This document shows, in pieces, positions 16,920 to 26,034 of a stretch of 43,827 bases of DNA; the stretch's first letter is position 1, and each line of letters begins with the position of its first letter. The notes beneath the pieces are model-generated. The model was not told where the DNA came from. It saw nothing but the letters and a program-made list of their open reading frames with translations, and searched no databases. Source of the stretch: Acidobacteriota bacterium (lineage in GTDB: Bacteria > Acidobacteriota > Terriglobia > Acidiferrales > UBA7541); contig QHYE01000097.1 in NCBI GenBank assembly GCA_003224055.1, forward strand, positions 1-43,827, read 5' to 3'. The position numbers were made by a program, and so were the translations under genes.

Positions 16920-19900
16920 ATGGTCCGCCCTTCGCGGAAGAAACATTTGGCTGTTTGCTGGCAGGGATGCGGAGTAGGAGCGGGCTTTCTAGAACTTACC
17001 GGGATTTTCATGTCTGGCACAGCGATCAATCCGCCCGGCGGCGTTTGCGGCTCTGAGGTTGGGAAGGGCTGGAAGCACAGCGACATTCGCGAAGCACGTC
17101 CATCGCATCTGGATTTGGTAAGAAAGAAACTGGTTCCTTTCGTAGCCTCGATCGCATTCTTGCTCACCGTGCTGGTGACATTTCCAGTTTTCTCACAGGT
17201 GCCCGCGGGAACCCTTTCGGGCATAGTTACGAGCGAATCCGGCTCTCGCATTCCGAATGCGCATCTTTCCATACGGAATACGAGGAATGGAAAGACTGTC
17301 CTCACCAACGGGAAAGAAGACGGCTCCTACAGCGTGTCAAACCTGGCGCCAGGGGACTATGAGGTTACCGCCACTGCTTCGGGTTTCGTCGCGGCACGCG
17401 CGTCCGTGGCGCTTCGAACTGCCACCGACCAAGTAGCTAACTTCGTGCTGCACCCGGGCAATGGGCAAGCGGCCTCGTCTACCGTCAGCGGCGTGGTCAA
17501 TTCACAGAATGTACAGGAGTTGCCCTTAAATGGACGCTCAGCTTCCGATTTGGCCGCCCTTGAGCCCGGCGTCGCGACCGCCCGTACGCAATCTTCGGGG
17601 CAGGGCAGATATGGTTTCGGGACGCAAATGACGATCTCGGGAGGCAGGCCACGGCAAAACGACGCGCGTCTTGATGGCATTAGCGTGAATGATTACGCCA
17701 ACGGTTCGCCTGGAAGCGCGTTGGGAGTGAATCTTGGAGTCGACGCCGTGGAGCAGTTTACGGTTCTGACGAGCAACTATCCGGCGCAGGTGGGCCGATC
17801 TTCGGGTGGAGTGGTCGGTGCGTCAACTCGCGGGGGTACGAATAATTTCCATGGGGATGTCTTCGAGTTTCTGCGAAATAGTTCGCTGGATGCACGGAAT
17901 TTTTTTGATACTGCGAAGCCGCTCTTCCGCCGCAATCAATTTGGAGCGTCCGCTGGCGGGCCCATCTGGAAAAACCGTGCATACATTTTCGGCGACTATG
18001 AAGGGCTGCGGCAATCTCTTGGGGTGACACAAGTGGATACGGTTCCGTCAGCAGCAGCTCGGGCCGGAAATTTGTCTAGCGGGTCCGTTGCGGTTGATCC
18101 GGCGGTGCTGCGGTTTGTGGATGCGTTCTTTCCCCTTCCCAACGGGAGTCTTCTGGGATCGGGGGATACCGGTATCTATACGTTTTCTGGACAGCAGATC
18201 ACACCCGAAAATTATTTCACGACGAGGATCGATCACAGATTCTTGGAAAGGGAAGCACTCTCGGGAACTTACATGTTTGACAGCGGAACCGTCCGGCAGC
18301 CCGACGAGCTGAACAACAAGCTGACAGGATACGATTCGCGACGGCAGTTCTTCACTGTGAGCGAAACACATACCTTCAGTCCGCGGATGCTCAATTCTAT
18401 TCGGCTCGGCATCTACCGCGTAGTTGCTACAACGGGACTCACTTTCGCGGGCATAAATCAGTCGGCTGGCGACCCGTCGTTCGGTACCGTCCCCGGACAT
18501 AATGCCGCGGAAGTTACAGTGCCGGGTGTCACTGCCTTTACAGGCGGCCTGGGCACGACTACGGAATTCCATTTCCATTGGACCTCAATTCAGGCTTATG
18601 ACGACATTTCCTGGGTGAGGGGAAACCATGCGCTCAGATTTGGGCTTGGAATCGAACGGATCCGAGACAATAAACTGGGAGTGTCGACGCCAGGAGGCCA
18701 ATTTCTTTTCAACTCAATTTCAGATTTTCTGACGAACAAACCTTTCTCGCTGGCTGCGGCGCTTCCAAGCGCCGTCAGCCCGCGCGGATTCCGGCAGACT
18801 ATCGTGGGGGCCTACTTTCAGGACGACTGGCGCTGGCGGCCAAATCTGACGATTAACCTGGGACTTCGTTATGAGATGGCCACCGTGATGACGGAAGTGC
18901 ACGGCAAACTGACAGTTCTCCGGCACCTCACCGACGCAACCCCTCACCTTGGGGATCCGTTGATTTCGAACCCGACGCTTCACAACTTTGAGCCGCGCAT
19001 AGGCTTTTCCTGGGACCCGATGCGGAATGGCAAGACCGCGGTGAGCGGAGGTTTCGGGATCTTCGATGTACTGCCGTTACCTTACTTGTTCCAAATGAAC
19101 GAACTCTTTTCGGCGCCGTTCTTCGAATCCGCGAGCGCAAGAAGCTTGCCTGCGGGGACCTACCCGGTTGCCGCATACGCAGCGCTCACCGCATCGACTA
19201 ACACGCTTCGCCAGGCTTACTTCGAGCCGAATCCTGCCCGGAACTACGTGATGCAATGGAATCTTACGATTCAGCGTGAAATTCATGCAGGCTTAAGCCT
19301 GCGAATTGGGTATGTGGGCTCCCGCGCCGTCCACCAGCCCTTCCGCTCGGAAGATGCCGACATCGTTCTTCCAACCCTGACTCCACAAGGCTATCTGTGG
19401 CCTTCGCCGGTGGGCAGCGGAACGCGTCTAAACCCAAATGCTGGCCGGATTACGGCCGGATTCTGGGATGGCCGCTCCTATTACGACGCGCTCCAAATCC
19501 AGATCAAGAAGAAGATCGGCAGTGCTTCTCAGTTGGCAGGTTCCTACACCTGGAGCAAAACGATCGACACGGGGTCGGGAAGTATGGTCGGGGATGAATA
19601 CACGAATTCAATCTCGAGTCCGCTGTTCTTCAATCTGAGACTGAATCGAGGGCCAGCGGACTTCAATGTAGGCCACAACCTGAATGTGAGTTACACCTGG
19701 GTGTTGGGCATCCCGAAGTGGAAAACAGAGTTCGGCGTATGGGCCCTGGGAGGATGGCAATTGGGCGGAGTATTTCAAGCCAGTACAGGCGTCCCCTTTA
19801 CTCCGGGCTTTGCTGGGGATTCACTCGGGGTGGGGAGTACGGAACCCAATATTGATGTGCCGAATGTGCTGAACGGTCCCGGTTGCGATTCGTACGTCAA

Positions 19901-20243
19901 CCCGGGCAATCCCAACCACTACGTTAGAACCCAGTGCTTCGAGGTGCCCAATCCAATTACGTTGCGCGGCAATCTGGGCCGCAACACGCTTACCGGGCCC
20001 GGACTGTTGAATTTTGATCTATCAGTGGTGAAAAACAATTACGTGAAGAGGGTCTCGGATGCCTTTAATGTGCAGTTCCGGACGGAGTTTTTCAATGTGT
20101 TGAATCGCGCGAATTTTGCGCCGCCCCTTGACAACAGGAACATTTTTGACGCGACGGGGGCCGCCATTGCTAACGCGGGGCTGATCACGTCCACACAGAC
20201 GCCGTCGAGGCAGATTCAGCTGGCACTGAAAATCATTTGGTAA
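16920..20243 (+). CDS. Oar-like TonB-dependent outer-membrane protein 1
   Basis: Up to 1107 residues. A carboxypeptidase-like regulatory (Ig-fold) domain lies at about 95-180 (GTLSGIVTSESGSRIPNAHLSI), then a plug (about 190-320, with QELPLNGRSASDLAALEPGV and GGVVGASTRGGTNNFHGDVFEFLRN), then a beta-barrel ending in the terminal aromatic KIIW typical of outer-membrane proteins. The true start is uncertain: the ATG at 16920 abuts the previous stop, but the signal peptide (KKLVPFVASIAFLLTVLVTFPVFSQ) begins only near residue 68, so an internal start such as ATG 17010 or TTG 17115 is possible. Large Acidobacteriota proteins of this class import or bind big ligands; the substrate here is unknown. 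Confidence 0.88.
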   Translation: MVRPSRKKHLAVCWQGCGVGAGFLELTGIFMSGTAINPPGGVCGSEVGKGWKHSDIREARPSHLDLVRKKLVPFVASIAFLLTVLVTFPVFSQVPAGTLSGIVTSESGSRIPNAHLSIRNTRNGKTVLTNGKEDGSYSVSNLAPGDYEVTATASGFVAARASVALRTATDQVANFVLHPGNGQAASSTVSGVVNSQNVQELPLNGRSASDLAALEPGVATARTQSSGQGRYGFGTQMTISGGRPRQNDARLDGISVNDYANGSPGSALGVNLGVDAVEQFTVLTSNYPAQVGRSSGGVVGASTRGGTNNFHGDVFEFLRNSSLDARNFFDTAKPLFRRNQFGASAGGPIWKNRAYIFGDYEGLRQSLGVTQVDTVPSAAARAGNLSSGSVAVDPAVLRFVDAFFPLPNGSLLGSGDTGIYTFSGQQITPENYFTTRIDHRFLEREALSGTYMFDSGTVRQPDELNNKLTGYDSRRQFFTVSETHTFSPRMLNSIRLGIYRVVATTGLTFAGINQSAGDPSFGTVPGHNAAEVTVPGVTAFTGGLGTTTEFHFHWTSIQAYDDISWVRGNHALRFGLGIERIRDNKLGVSTPGGQFLFNSISDFLTNKPFSLAAALPSAVSPRGFRQTIVGAYFQDDWRWRPNLTINLGLRYEMATVMTEVHGKLTVLRHLTDATPHLGDPLISNPTLHNFEPRIGFSWDPMRNGKTAVSGGFGIFDVLPLPYLFQMNELFSAPFFESASARSLPAGTYPVAAYAALTASTNTLRQAYFEPNPARNYVMQWNLTIQREIHAGLSLRIGYVGSRAVHQPFRSEDADIVLPTLTPQGYLWPSPVGSGTRLNPNAGRITAGFWDGRSYYDALQIQIKKKIGSASQLAGSYTWSKTIDTGSGSMVGDEYTNSISSPLFFNLRLNRGPADFNVGHNLNVSYTWVLGIPKWKTEFGVWALGGWQLGGVFQASTGVPFTPGFAGDSLGVGSTEPNIDVPNVLNGPGCDSYVNPGNPNHYVRTQCFEVPNPITLRGNLGRNTLTGPGLLNFDLSVVKNNYVKRVSDAFNVQFRTEFFNVLNRANFAPPLDNRNIFDATGAAIANAGLITSTQTPSRQIQLALKIIW

Positions 20244-20281
20244 TCGCAGGCGGGGTCGAGCAGAATCTGGGACCGCCAAGT

Positions 20282-22189
20282 TCAGTGAACGACCAAGGTG
20301 TTGATGCGCTTGGGCACTTCTCCTACCGGGATTACAGCCACTATCTTCAAAGTTTTCGTGTCGATGGCGGACACCGAGCGCCCGCCGGAGTTCGAGACAT
20401 AGACGTGCTTACTGTCTGGCGTGAAGGTGATCCACTCGGGAACGGAACCGGTGGCTGCGTGTCCCAGCGGATGAACGAGCGGCAGCGCGGTGTGCCCAAC
20501 TAACTCCAGATCCGGCAGCGAGTATTCGAAAACGGCGTTCGCAAAGGTGCTGTTGACCCACAATGATTTACCATCCGGCGCAACGCCTATGCCATGAGCC
20601 GGAGTGTTCAAACGCCCTTCGGCAATCCCGAAGCCGCCGGGCTCATCCGGCAGCGTAATCCTGGCTACCTCGCTGCGCTTTGCAAAATCCACGACCGCAA
20701 AGCCGTTGAAGTTGGAAAGCTGGACGAAAATACGGCGCGTCGATCCGTCAAGGTCTGCCTCGAATGCCATGGGGCGCACGGGGTGGTCGAAATTGAGTTT
20801 CCAGACGATTTGATCGGTCTGAAGATCAACCACTGTGGCCGACTTGCCTTCCAAGGAACCACTGACTGAATATCTGCTGTCAGGCGTGACATAGACATTG
20901 TGGACGCTATCGACGCGAATGCTTTTGACTCGGTTCAGTGAAACTGTGTCGATCACATCGATCGCGCCCTGCGGCGTGCGGATCCCTACGAGAACGCGGC
21001 GGCCATCTTTGGTGATGGCAATGTTGTTCGGCCGGCCACTCAGAGGGACCTTTCGCAGAATCTCACCGCTCTTCCGATCCACGACGTCGAGCAGGCTCTC
21101 TGATTCGTTGCTTACGTAGACTCGCGCTCCATCGGGCGAGAAAGTGATTCCATGCGGCAGCTCGATGCCATGGATCACTTGCACTACTGTGTTAGCCGTG
21201 GGATCGATGACGTCAATTGTGTCTCCCGCGCTATTGGTGACATAGATGAAAGCCACAGCTTTGAGCGAAGAATCAGCGCTGGCTTCTGTTCGTGCACCCC
21301 GCACCCATTCGGCAATTGTCAGCCAGTCGGGATCATTCTGGGACTGAAACTGGTAACCCCCGGAATGGAACGGATCGCCACCAGCTTCGGGCGCAAGCGG
21401 ATGGATCAGCAACCTGCTTGAACTGGGATCTCCAGAGACAACGTGCTGGAGAATGTTTTGAAAATTGCGTTGAGATTGGTCTTCTGTCCAATTTGCGGTA
21501 TCTGGCGCCAGCTTCTCGAGGCGAAAACTTCTATTGTATTCGGAATGACATCCGTAGCAACGGGCATGCCCCGGCCGAGATTTCAAAAAGATCGGCTCGA
21601 CTTTCGCCTTGAAGACATGAAAATCAAGAGCATTCGCTGATGGAGAAGCCGGTTGCGCCGACGTGCCAGAAGAAGAGCGGCGAACCCAGGCAGCGAGGAT
21701 TTGCCATTCCGGGTCGGCCTGTGACTTCCAGAATTTGCCTCCTGTGTGTGTGGGGTCGCCACCAGCTTCTTGTGCCAGAGCGTGGAGTAGCAGACGACTT
21801 TTTAGAGGATCGCCCGGTGCAACCAATTGTGAAGCGAATTCAAAATTTTGCCGCGATTGCTCTTCCGTCCAGGAAGAATCTCCAGGCAGGAAGGGCTGCA
21901 GGCGAAAGAGCGTGGTTAGTGTGGAATGACAGTCGTAACAACGCACTCTTCCTTCACGCTTCTTGAGAAAAATCGGCTCGACGCGAGTGCGGTACTCCTC
22001 ATAGTCGAGAGAAGATTGCGTTTGTGCTCCTGCGGCCAAATGTTCTGAATTCGATTGCAACTCTTGAACCGGAATTAAACCTAAGAGCGACCGCGATGCA
22101 GTCGGACCCGTAACGCCGGCATGCACCCCAGAGATTCCCAAGGCAGCTAGTACAATCAAGCTCCGAACACTTTTGTGTTGCGATGTCAC
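20282..22189 (-). CDS. Di-heme-motif cytochrome c-like protein fused to a YVTN beta-propeller
   Basis: 635 residues. After a signal peptide come two tandem ~110-residue repeats, each with one CxxCH heme c site: CYDCH at 84-88 and CYGCH at 211-215. The repeats match each other (VEPIFLK, R-CY-CHS, WTE-QS--NF, GDP--SRLL-H, EAGGDP-H-GG, DPEW/DPDW, AAWVR/AEWVR), so the domain was duplicated. From about 305 onward a seven-bladed YVTN propeller follows (AFIYVTNSAGDTIDVIDPTANTVV). It is the last gene of a reverse operon with two other propeller genes, 35 bases after the previous stop. Likely a periplasmic electron-transfer or heme-dependent oxidation protein; whether heme is bound and what the propeller recognises is not known. 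Confidence 0.85.
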   Translation of the reverse strand: MTSQHKSVRSLIVLAALGISGVHAGVTGPTASRSLLGLIPVQELQSNSEHLAAGAQTQSSLDYEEYRTRVEPIFLKKREGRVRCYDCHSTLTTLFRLQPFLPGDSSWTEEQSRQNFEFASQLVAPGDPLKSRLLLHALAQEAGGDPTHTGGKFWKSQADPEWQILAAWVRRSSSGTSAQPASPSANALDFHVFKAKVEPIFLKSRPGHARCYGCHSEYNRSFRLEKLAPDTANWTEDQSQRNFQNILQHVVSGDPSSSRLLIHPLAPEAGGDPFHSGGYQFQSQNDPDWLTIAEWVRGARTEASADSSLKAVAFIYVTNSAGDTIDVIDPTANTVVQVIHGIELPHGITFSPDGARVYVSNESESLLDVVDRKSGEILRKVPLSGRPNNIAITKDGRRVLVGIRTPQGAIDVIDTVSLNRVKSIRVDSVHNVYVTPDSRYSVSGSLEGKSATVVDLQTDQIVWKLNFDHPVRPMAFEADLDGSTRRIFVQLSNFNGFAVVDFAKRSEVARITLPDEPGGFGIAEGRLNTPAHGIGVAPDGKSLWVNSTFANAVFEYSLPDLELVGHTALPLVHPLGHAATGSVPEWITFTPDSKHVYVSNSGGRSVSAIDTKTLKIVAVIPVGEVPKRINTLVVH

Positions 22190-22224
22190 ATTCTTGATCC
22201 AGAAAAACGAAAGTGGCTGCCAGC

Positions 22225-23274
22225 TTAGCGACCGTAGACCGACAATCGAAACGTCCCCGAAACAGGAGTTGGTTGCGGTTTGGGCTGCTCCGTAGTAGGC
22301 GCGGCTGCAGGAGCAAAATCCGCAGTGTCAATGAAAAGTTTGTGTGTCTTGGAATCGAGCGCCATGTTGCGAGCCCCAAATTCTGTTTTGATGGTCTCAA
22401 CTAGGCTGAATTTATCAGGCGTGTCTTCATGGAAGATGTGTAAAGTACCTTCGCGCGTTGCAGTGAAGAGCAAAGCCGTCTCAGGCTCGTAAATGTTCGT
22501 GTCCACTCCATCACCGATGGGAAACGTTTGGAGAACCTTGCCGGTGTCAGCATCCATAATGGCAAGCACCTTGTTGCGCCCGCCGATGAAGAGGCGGCGA
22601 TGTTGGACATCCATTTCCATGGCCGTGGCCCCTCCGGACGGGGCAATGGGCCAGTGGGCCTTGACAGTATTCGTGTGGGAATCCAGGGCGACGACCTCAT
22701 CTCTATCCTCGATATTGTCGTAGATCATCCCCTTGCCATCAGCCACGGCGTACTCGGGGCGGCCGCCCATTGGAATTGTGGCTACAACGGTCTCCGTGAC
22801 CGGGTCTATCACAGTGGCGTCATTGCTTTTCCCGTTCATCGTGAAGATGTGTTTTGAGGTTGGCTCGTAAAGGATGCAATCCGGATTGCCGCCCGTCTTG
22901 ATGTGCCCCGTAACTTTCAAGGTTTTTACGTCGAAAACAACTGCCTCGTCCGCGCCACCGTCGCTGATGAATCCGCGGCCAAGATCTGGGACGAGGGCGA
23001 TCCCATGAACTCTTTTCAAATCTGGAATATCTCCGATGATCGTGCCGCTATCAGCATCCACGACCTTCACTTCCGTGTTGTGCGAGATGTAGAGACGGCG
23101 CGTGGAAGCATCGAATGTGATGTAGTCCCAGTATTCCTTGCCACCGGGCGGAGCGCCGAGCTCGTATTTCTTCAGCAAGTGGTAGCCGCCCTGCGGGGGA
23201 TTTGCGAGGGCAAGACTGCCGAGCAGCAGGACGGCAGCGCACACTCCGAGGTGATGTAATTCAGGAAACTTCAT
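22225..23274 (-). CDS. Secreted YVTN-type beta-propeller protein (subfamily 1)
   Basis: 349 residues, signal peptide MKFPELHHLGVCAAVLLLGS through LALANP, ribosome site GGAGG six bases before the ATG. The seven-bladed propeller repeats have the pattern RRLYISHNTEVKVVDADSGTIIGDIPD. It is a clear paralogue of the product at 1798-2844 (shared PVTETV/TVA, EFAV/EYAVADGKG, NIED--EVV, ETDYVF/ETALLF--EGTL---HED). It is the middle gene of the reverse group 24431 to 20282. Function unassigned; secreted binding protein by family. Confidence 0.88.
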   Translation of the reverse strand: MKFPELHHLGVCAAVLLLGSLALANPPQGGYHLLKKYELGAPPGGKEYWDYITFDASTRRLYISHNTEVKVVDADSGTIIGDIPDLKRVHGIALVPDLGRGFISDGGADEAVVFDVKTLKVTGHIKTGGNPDCILYEPTSKHIFTMNGKSNDATVIDPVTETVVATIPMGGRPEYAVADGKGMIYDNIEDRDEVVALDSHTNTVKAHWPIAPSGGATAMEMDVQHRRLFIGGRNKVLAIMDADTGKVLQTFPIGDGVDTNIYEPETALLFTATREGTLHIFHEDTPDKFSLVETIKTEFGARNMALDSKTHKLFIDTADFAPAAAPTTEQPKPQPTPVSGTFRLSVYGR

Positions 23275-23408
23275 CGGAAACCTCCGCAGAAATCCTTGCT
23301 CGAACCAAGAACCTAATCGTGTGCGGACGGCAGCATTGTGCGAATTTCATCTGGCATTGCACTTGCAGGCCGCTCCCAAGGATATTCCAAACTAAGCGCC
23401 GGTTCGGT

Positions 23409-24431
23409 TCAAGGTTGTATTTCGTAAATCTGCAACGCGAGTTTCGCATCCGGTTTGCCCTTGCCGGAGACTGCGATATACAGCCGGTTCAACTCCGGGA
23501 CGAGGATAGAAGTCCTGGCGCGGAATCCTGTCGGAACGTCCGCGAGGTGAGTGTAATGATCAGCGTCCTTCTGCTCGAAGACCGAGGTTGTTTCGGTCCC
23601 GGTCACATAGATACGCTTGCGGGGGACATCCATCCACATGTCGTCGTTTTGGGCCGCACATGGAAGCGTAGTGACGACCTTGCCCGTGTCGGTATCGAAC
23701 ACAAAAAATGTTGGCGGTTTTCGCGTGGCGATAAAGACTCGATGATTCGGTTCATCGAAAGCCAATGCATTAGCTGTTTGGGCGCCGGGTATCAGCCATC
23801 TGGCAATAACTTTGCGCGCCTCGAGGTCCACCACGGCGACCTCATTTGTGCCTGTAAGATTGACGTACATTTTTTTGCCGGCTTTATCGATGGCCATCGC
23901 TTCGGAGTGACTTCCGGGAAGCATGATGTCGCCAATGTGCTTGAACGTCTTCGTGTCAATGATATTGAGGGCGTGAGTTTTGGCGCCAGGTTCATCGCTG
24001 CCGCTTTCGACATAGTAGTATTGATTTACAGGATTAAATACCGCGCCGTCCACGCCAGGGGGAAGCTTGATGCTGCTGAGAATCTTATAGTTCTTCCCGC
24101 TCACCAATTCGACTCTCCCGAAATCGTCATCGCCGTCGGTGACGATCAGCTTGTTGGATTCGGGGAGAAAGAGTGCGGCGTGCGGCTGGCCGAATCCGGT
24201 GATGCTGTGGATGCGCTTACCTTCGAGGTCGAAGACCTCCACGGTCTTGTGATCCTCGGCGGTGAGAAACAGCCGCTTGCCCTTCAGATCCAGCGCGAAA
24301 TGGTCGAAATCGCCCGAGAAGCCCGGCAACGGAGTCGTGGCAATTAATTTCAGCGGCGGCTTCTCTTGCGCACTCGTGGCGAGCGCCAGAAAGAGAACCG
24401 TCAAGAGGGAAAAGCCAACGGATTGTCTCAC
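23409..24431 (-). CDS. Secreted YVTN-type beta-propeller protein (subfamily 2)
   Basis: 340 residues from a GTG start at 24431 with AAGGAG seven to eight bases upstream. Signal peptide MRQSVGFSLLTVLFLALATSA, then LKLIATTPLPGFSGDFDHFALDLKGKRLFLTAEDHKTVEVFDL, the subfamily signature also found at 15810 and 33545. The C-terminal DADHYTHLADVPTGFRARTSILVPELNRLYIAVS segment is shared too. It is the first gene of a three-gene propeller operon, preceded by one of the four TTA-repeat elements. Confidence 0.88.
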   Translation of the reverse strand: MRQSVGFSLLTVLFLALATSAQEKPPLKLIATTPLPGFSGDFDHFALDLKGKRLFLTAEDHKTVEVFDLEGKRIHSITGFGQPHAALFLPESNKLIVTDGDDDFGRVELVSGKNYKILSSIKLPPGVDGAVFNPVNQYYYVESGSDEPGAKTHALNIIDTKTFKHIGDIMLPGSHSEAMAIDKAGKKMYVNLTGTNEVAVVDLEARKVIARWLIPGAQTANALAFDEPNHRVFIATRKPPTFFVFDTDTGKVVTTLPCAAQNDDMWMDVPRKRIYVTGTETTSVFEQKDADHYTHLADVPTGFRARTSILVPELNRLYIAVSGKGKPDAKLALQIYEIQP

Positions 24432-24537
24432 TATCCATCTCCTTGCGAACTTGATCGCGAATTAGGCTCCGCGCCTGTGTTGTCGATGTCTTGACAACAT
24501 GTGATGTAGAGAATAATTGAACGGCTCAGGAGTCACC

Positions 24538-24564
24538 TTAACTCAAAATTAATTTCCATTTACC
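24538..24564 (-). promoter_or_regulatory. TTA direct-repeat element, copy 1 (propeller operon / MFS divergent region)
   Basis: Three units begin with TTA at 24538, 24549 and 24560, exactly 11 bases apart: TTAACTCAAAA, TTAATTTCCAT, TTACC. This is the arrangement bound by OmpR/PhoB-type dimers. It lies about 105 bases before the GTG of the reverse propeller operon and about 100 bases before the TTG of the forward MFS gene, so it could act on either. Confidence 0.6.
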
Positions 24565-24662
24565 TGGAGTTTTGTCCGGGCCAGTCTCTATCAAAAGTGT
24601 CATTATTCGCATGCTTTAGGCGGCGACCATTTCTCGATTCGTCTAACGAGGAGGTCCGTCGG

Positions 24663-26000
24663 TTGGGTTTAGCTTCTTCACAGCTCGAAGCGGGACGAAT
24701 CCGGGAACCTGCCACGGCTCCGACTCGCATGCGGTGGCGTATCGTTACTCTGCTGGCTTTTGTCGCGGGTCTCACATATATCGACCGCTTGAACCTGGGT
24801 ATTCTCGCGAAGTATATCCAAGAGGAATTCCAGTTGCCGACGCAGACAATGGGCTGGATATTGGGCGCCTTCAGCCTGGGTTACGCGTGGTTCCACCTTC
24901 CCGGCGGATGGTTGGCTGACCGTTTCGGGCCACGTAGAATTCTGGCGGCGGCAATTCTCTGGTTTTCAGCGTTTACCGCAGCGACGGCGATGGCCCCGAC
25001 TTTCTTGCTCGTAAAATGGCTTGGCGTGGCTTGGGGACTTGCGATTGTTAGATTTCTGATGGGCATCGGAGAGTCCGCAGCGATACCAGTCGGGAACAAA
25101 ATGATGGGTTATTGGCTCGGCTCCAAGGAGCGCGCCTTCGGAACCAGCATCTTTTTGGCTGGGGTTGGAGGCGGCGGAGTCATTGCTCCACTCTTAATAA
25201 CGTGGATGGGCAAAGAATGGGGTTGGAGAACTCCCTTTCTTGCCTTAGGGTTCATTGGCGTGTTTGCGGCGTTGGCCTGCTACCACTACGTTACCGACCA
25301 GCCGCAAGGGAACCCTCGGGTCAACGCTGCTGAACTCGCTATTATATCCGGTGACCGCAAACCGGAATCGAGTTCCTTATCAGGTCCGCTACGAACGAGA
25401 GTGCCGTGGCTCAGGGTTCTCTCTGCCCCATCCATTTGGGGGCTGATGATCAGCCATTTCTGCCTGGTATACCCGGCCTACATTTTCTTTACATGGTTTT
25501 TCATCTACCTGGTGAAGGTCCGTGGCGTCACAGTGTCAAAAGCAGGCTTTTGGGGTTCTGCTCCGTTCGTCGCAAATGTCTGTTTGGTACCCCTCTGGGG
25601 CTGGCTTTCTGATCGCGCAGCAGAAAAACTCGGCAAGCGCCGCGGGCGCAGGGCGACAGCGTGGACAGGCATAGCGTGCTCCGCGTTATTGCTGTGGTCC
25701 GGTAGCCATACTGTAAGTAATCCTTTGGCTCTCTTACAGCTGACGCTTGCCGCCGGATTCAATTTTGCTGCATCAGCCGTTTTGTGGACTACGTGCAACG
25801 ACATCTCGACCAAATCGTCAGGATCGATCTCCGGCATCATGACCACGTTTGGCAGTCTTGGAGGGTTGGCGTCGCCGGTGGTGACAGCCGCGGTCGCGAC
25901 AAGAATGGGTTGGACGCGCGCGTTGGATTTCGCAGTTTTGGTCACTGCGATTAGTGGTTTGGCTTGGTTTTTTATAGACGCCGATCGAACAATTGAATAG
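24663..26000 (+). CDS. MFS anion:cation symporter family transporter (tartrate/sugar-acid type)
   Basis: 445 residues, twelve predicted membrane helices. The first helix reads LLAFVAGLTYIDRLNLGIL and the loop 2-3 region HLPGGWLADRFGPRRIL, both typical of the ACS branch (GudP, ExuT, TtuB) that moves glucarate, hexuronates and tartrate with protons. TTG 24663 is chosen because a full AGGAGG at 24649-24654 stands eight bases upstream; an upstream GTG at 24597 and a later ATG at 24729 have no ribosome site. The next gene begins at or just after its stop, so transporter and the AtuA-like/DUF4387 pair form one operon, probably importing their substrate or precursor. Confidence 0.85.
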   Translation: MGLASSQLEAGRIREPATAPTRMRWRIVTLLAFVAGLTYIDRLNLGILAKYIQEEFQLPTQTMGWILGAFSLGYAWFHLPGGWLADRFGPRRILAAAILWFSAFTAATAMAPTFLLVKWLGVAWGLAIVRFLMGIGESAAIPVGNKMMGYWLGSKERAFGTSIFLAGVGGGGVIAPLLITWMGKEWGWRTPFLALGFIGVFAALACYHYVTDQPQGNPRVNAAELAIISGDRKPESSSLSGPLRTRVPWLRVLSAPSIWGLMISHFCLVYPAYIFFTWFFIYLVKVRGVTVSKAGFWGSAPFVANVCLVPLWGWLSDRAAEKLGKRRGRRATAWTGIACSALLLWSGSHTVSNPLALLQLTLAAGFNFAASAVLWTTCNDISTKSSGSISGIMTTFGSLGGLASPVVTAAVATRMGWTRALDFAVLVTAISGLAWFFIDADRTIE

Positions 26001-26034
26001 GAGCGGGTTGATTCCTTCCGCTCGCACGCGGCAA

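Noticed and set aside
23202-24347. 381-residue forward frame opposite two propeller genes
   Set aside because: It lies wholly antisense to clearly recognisable propeller genes and spans their intergenic gap; its translation resembles no family.
24338-24355. Another ATTAATTTC-like word (CAATTAATTTCAGC)
   Set aside because: It lies inside the propeller gene at 23409-24431, where it encodes the conserved KLIA segment, and has no flanking TTA repeats at 11-base spacing.
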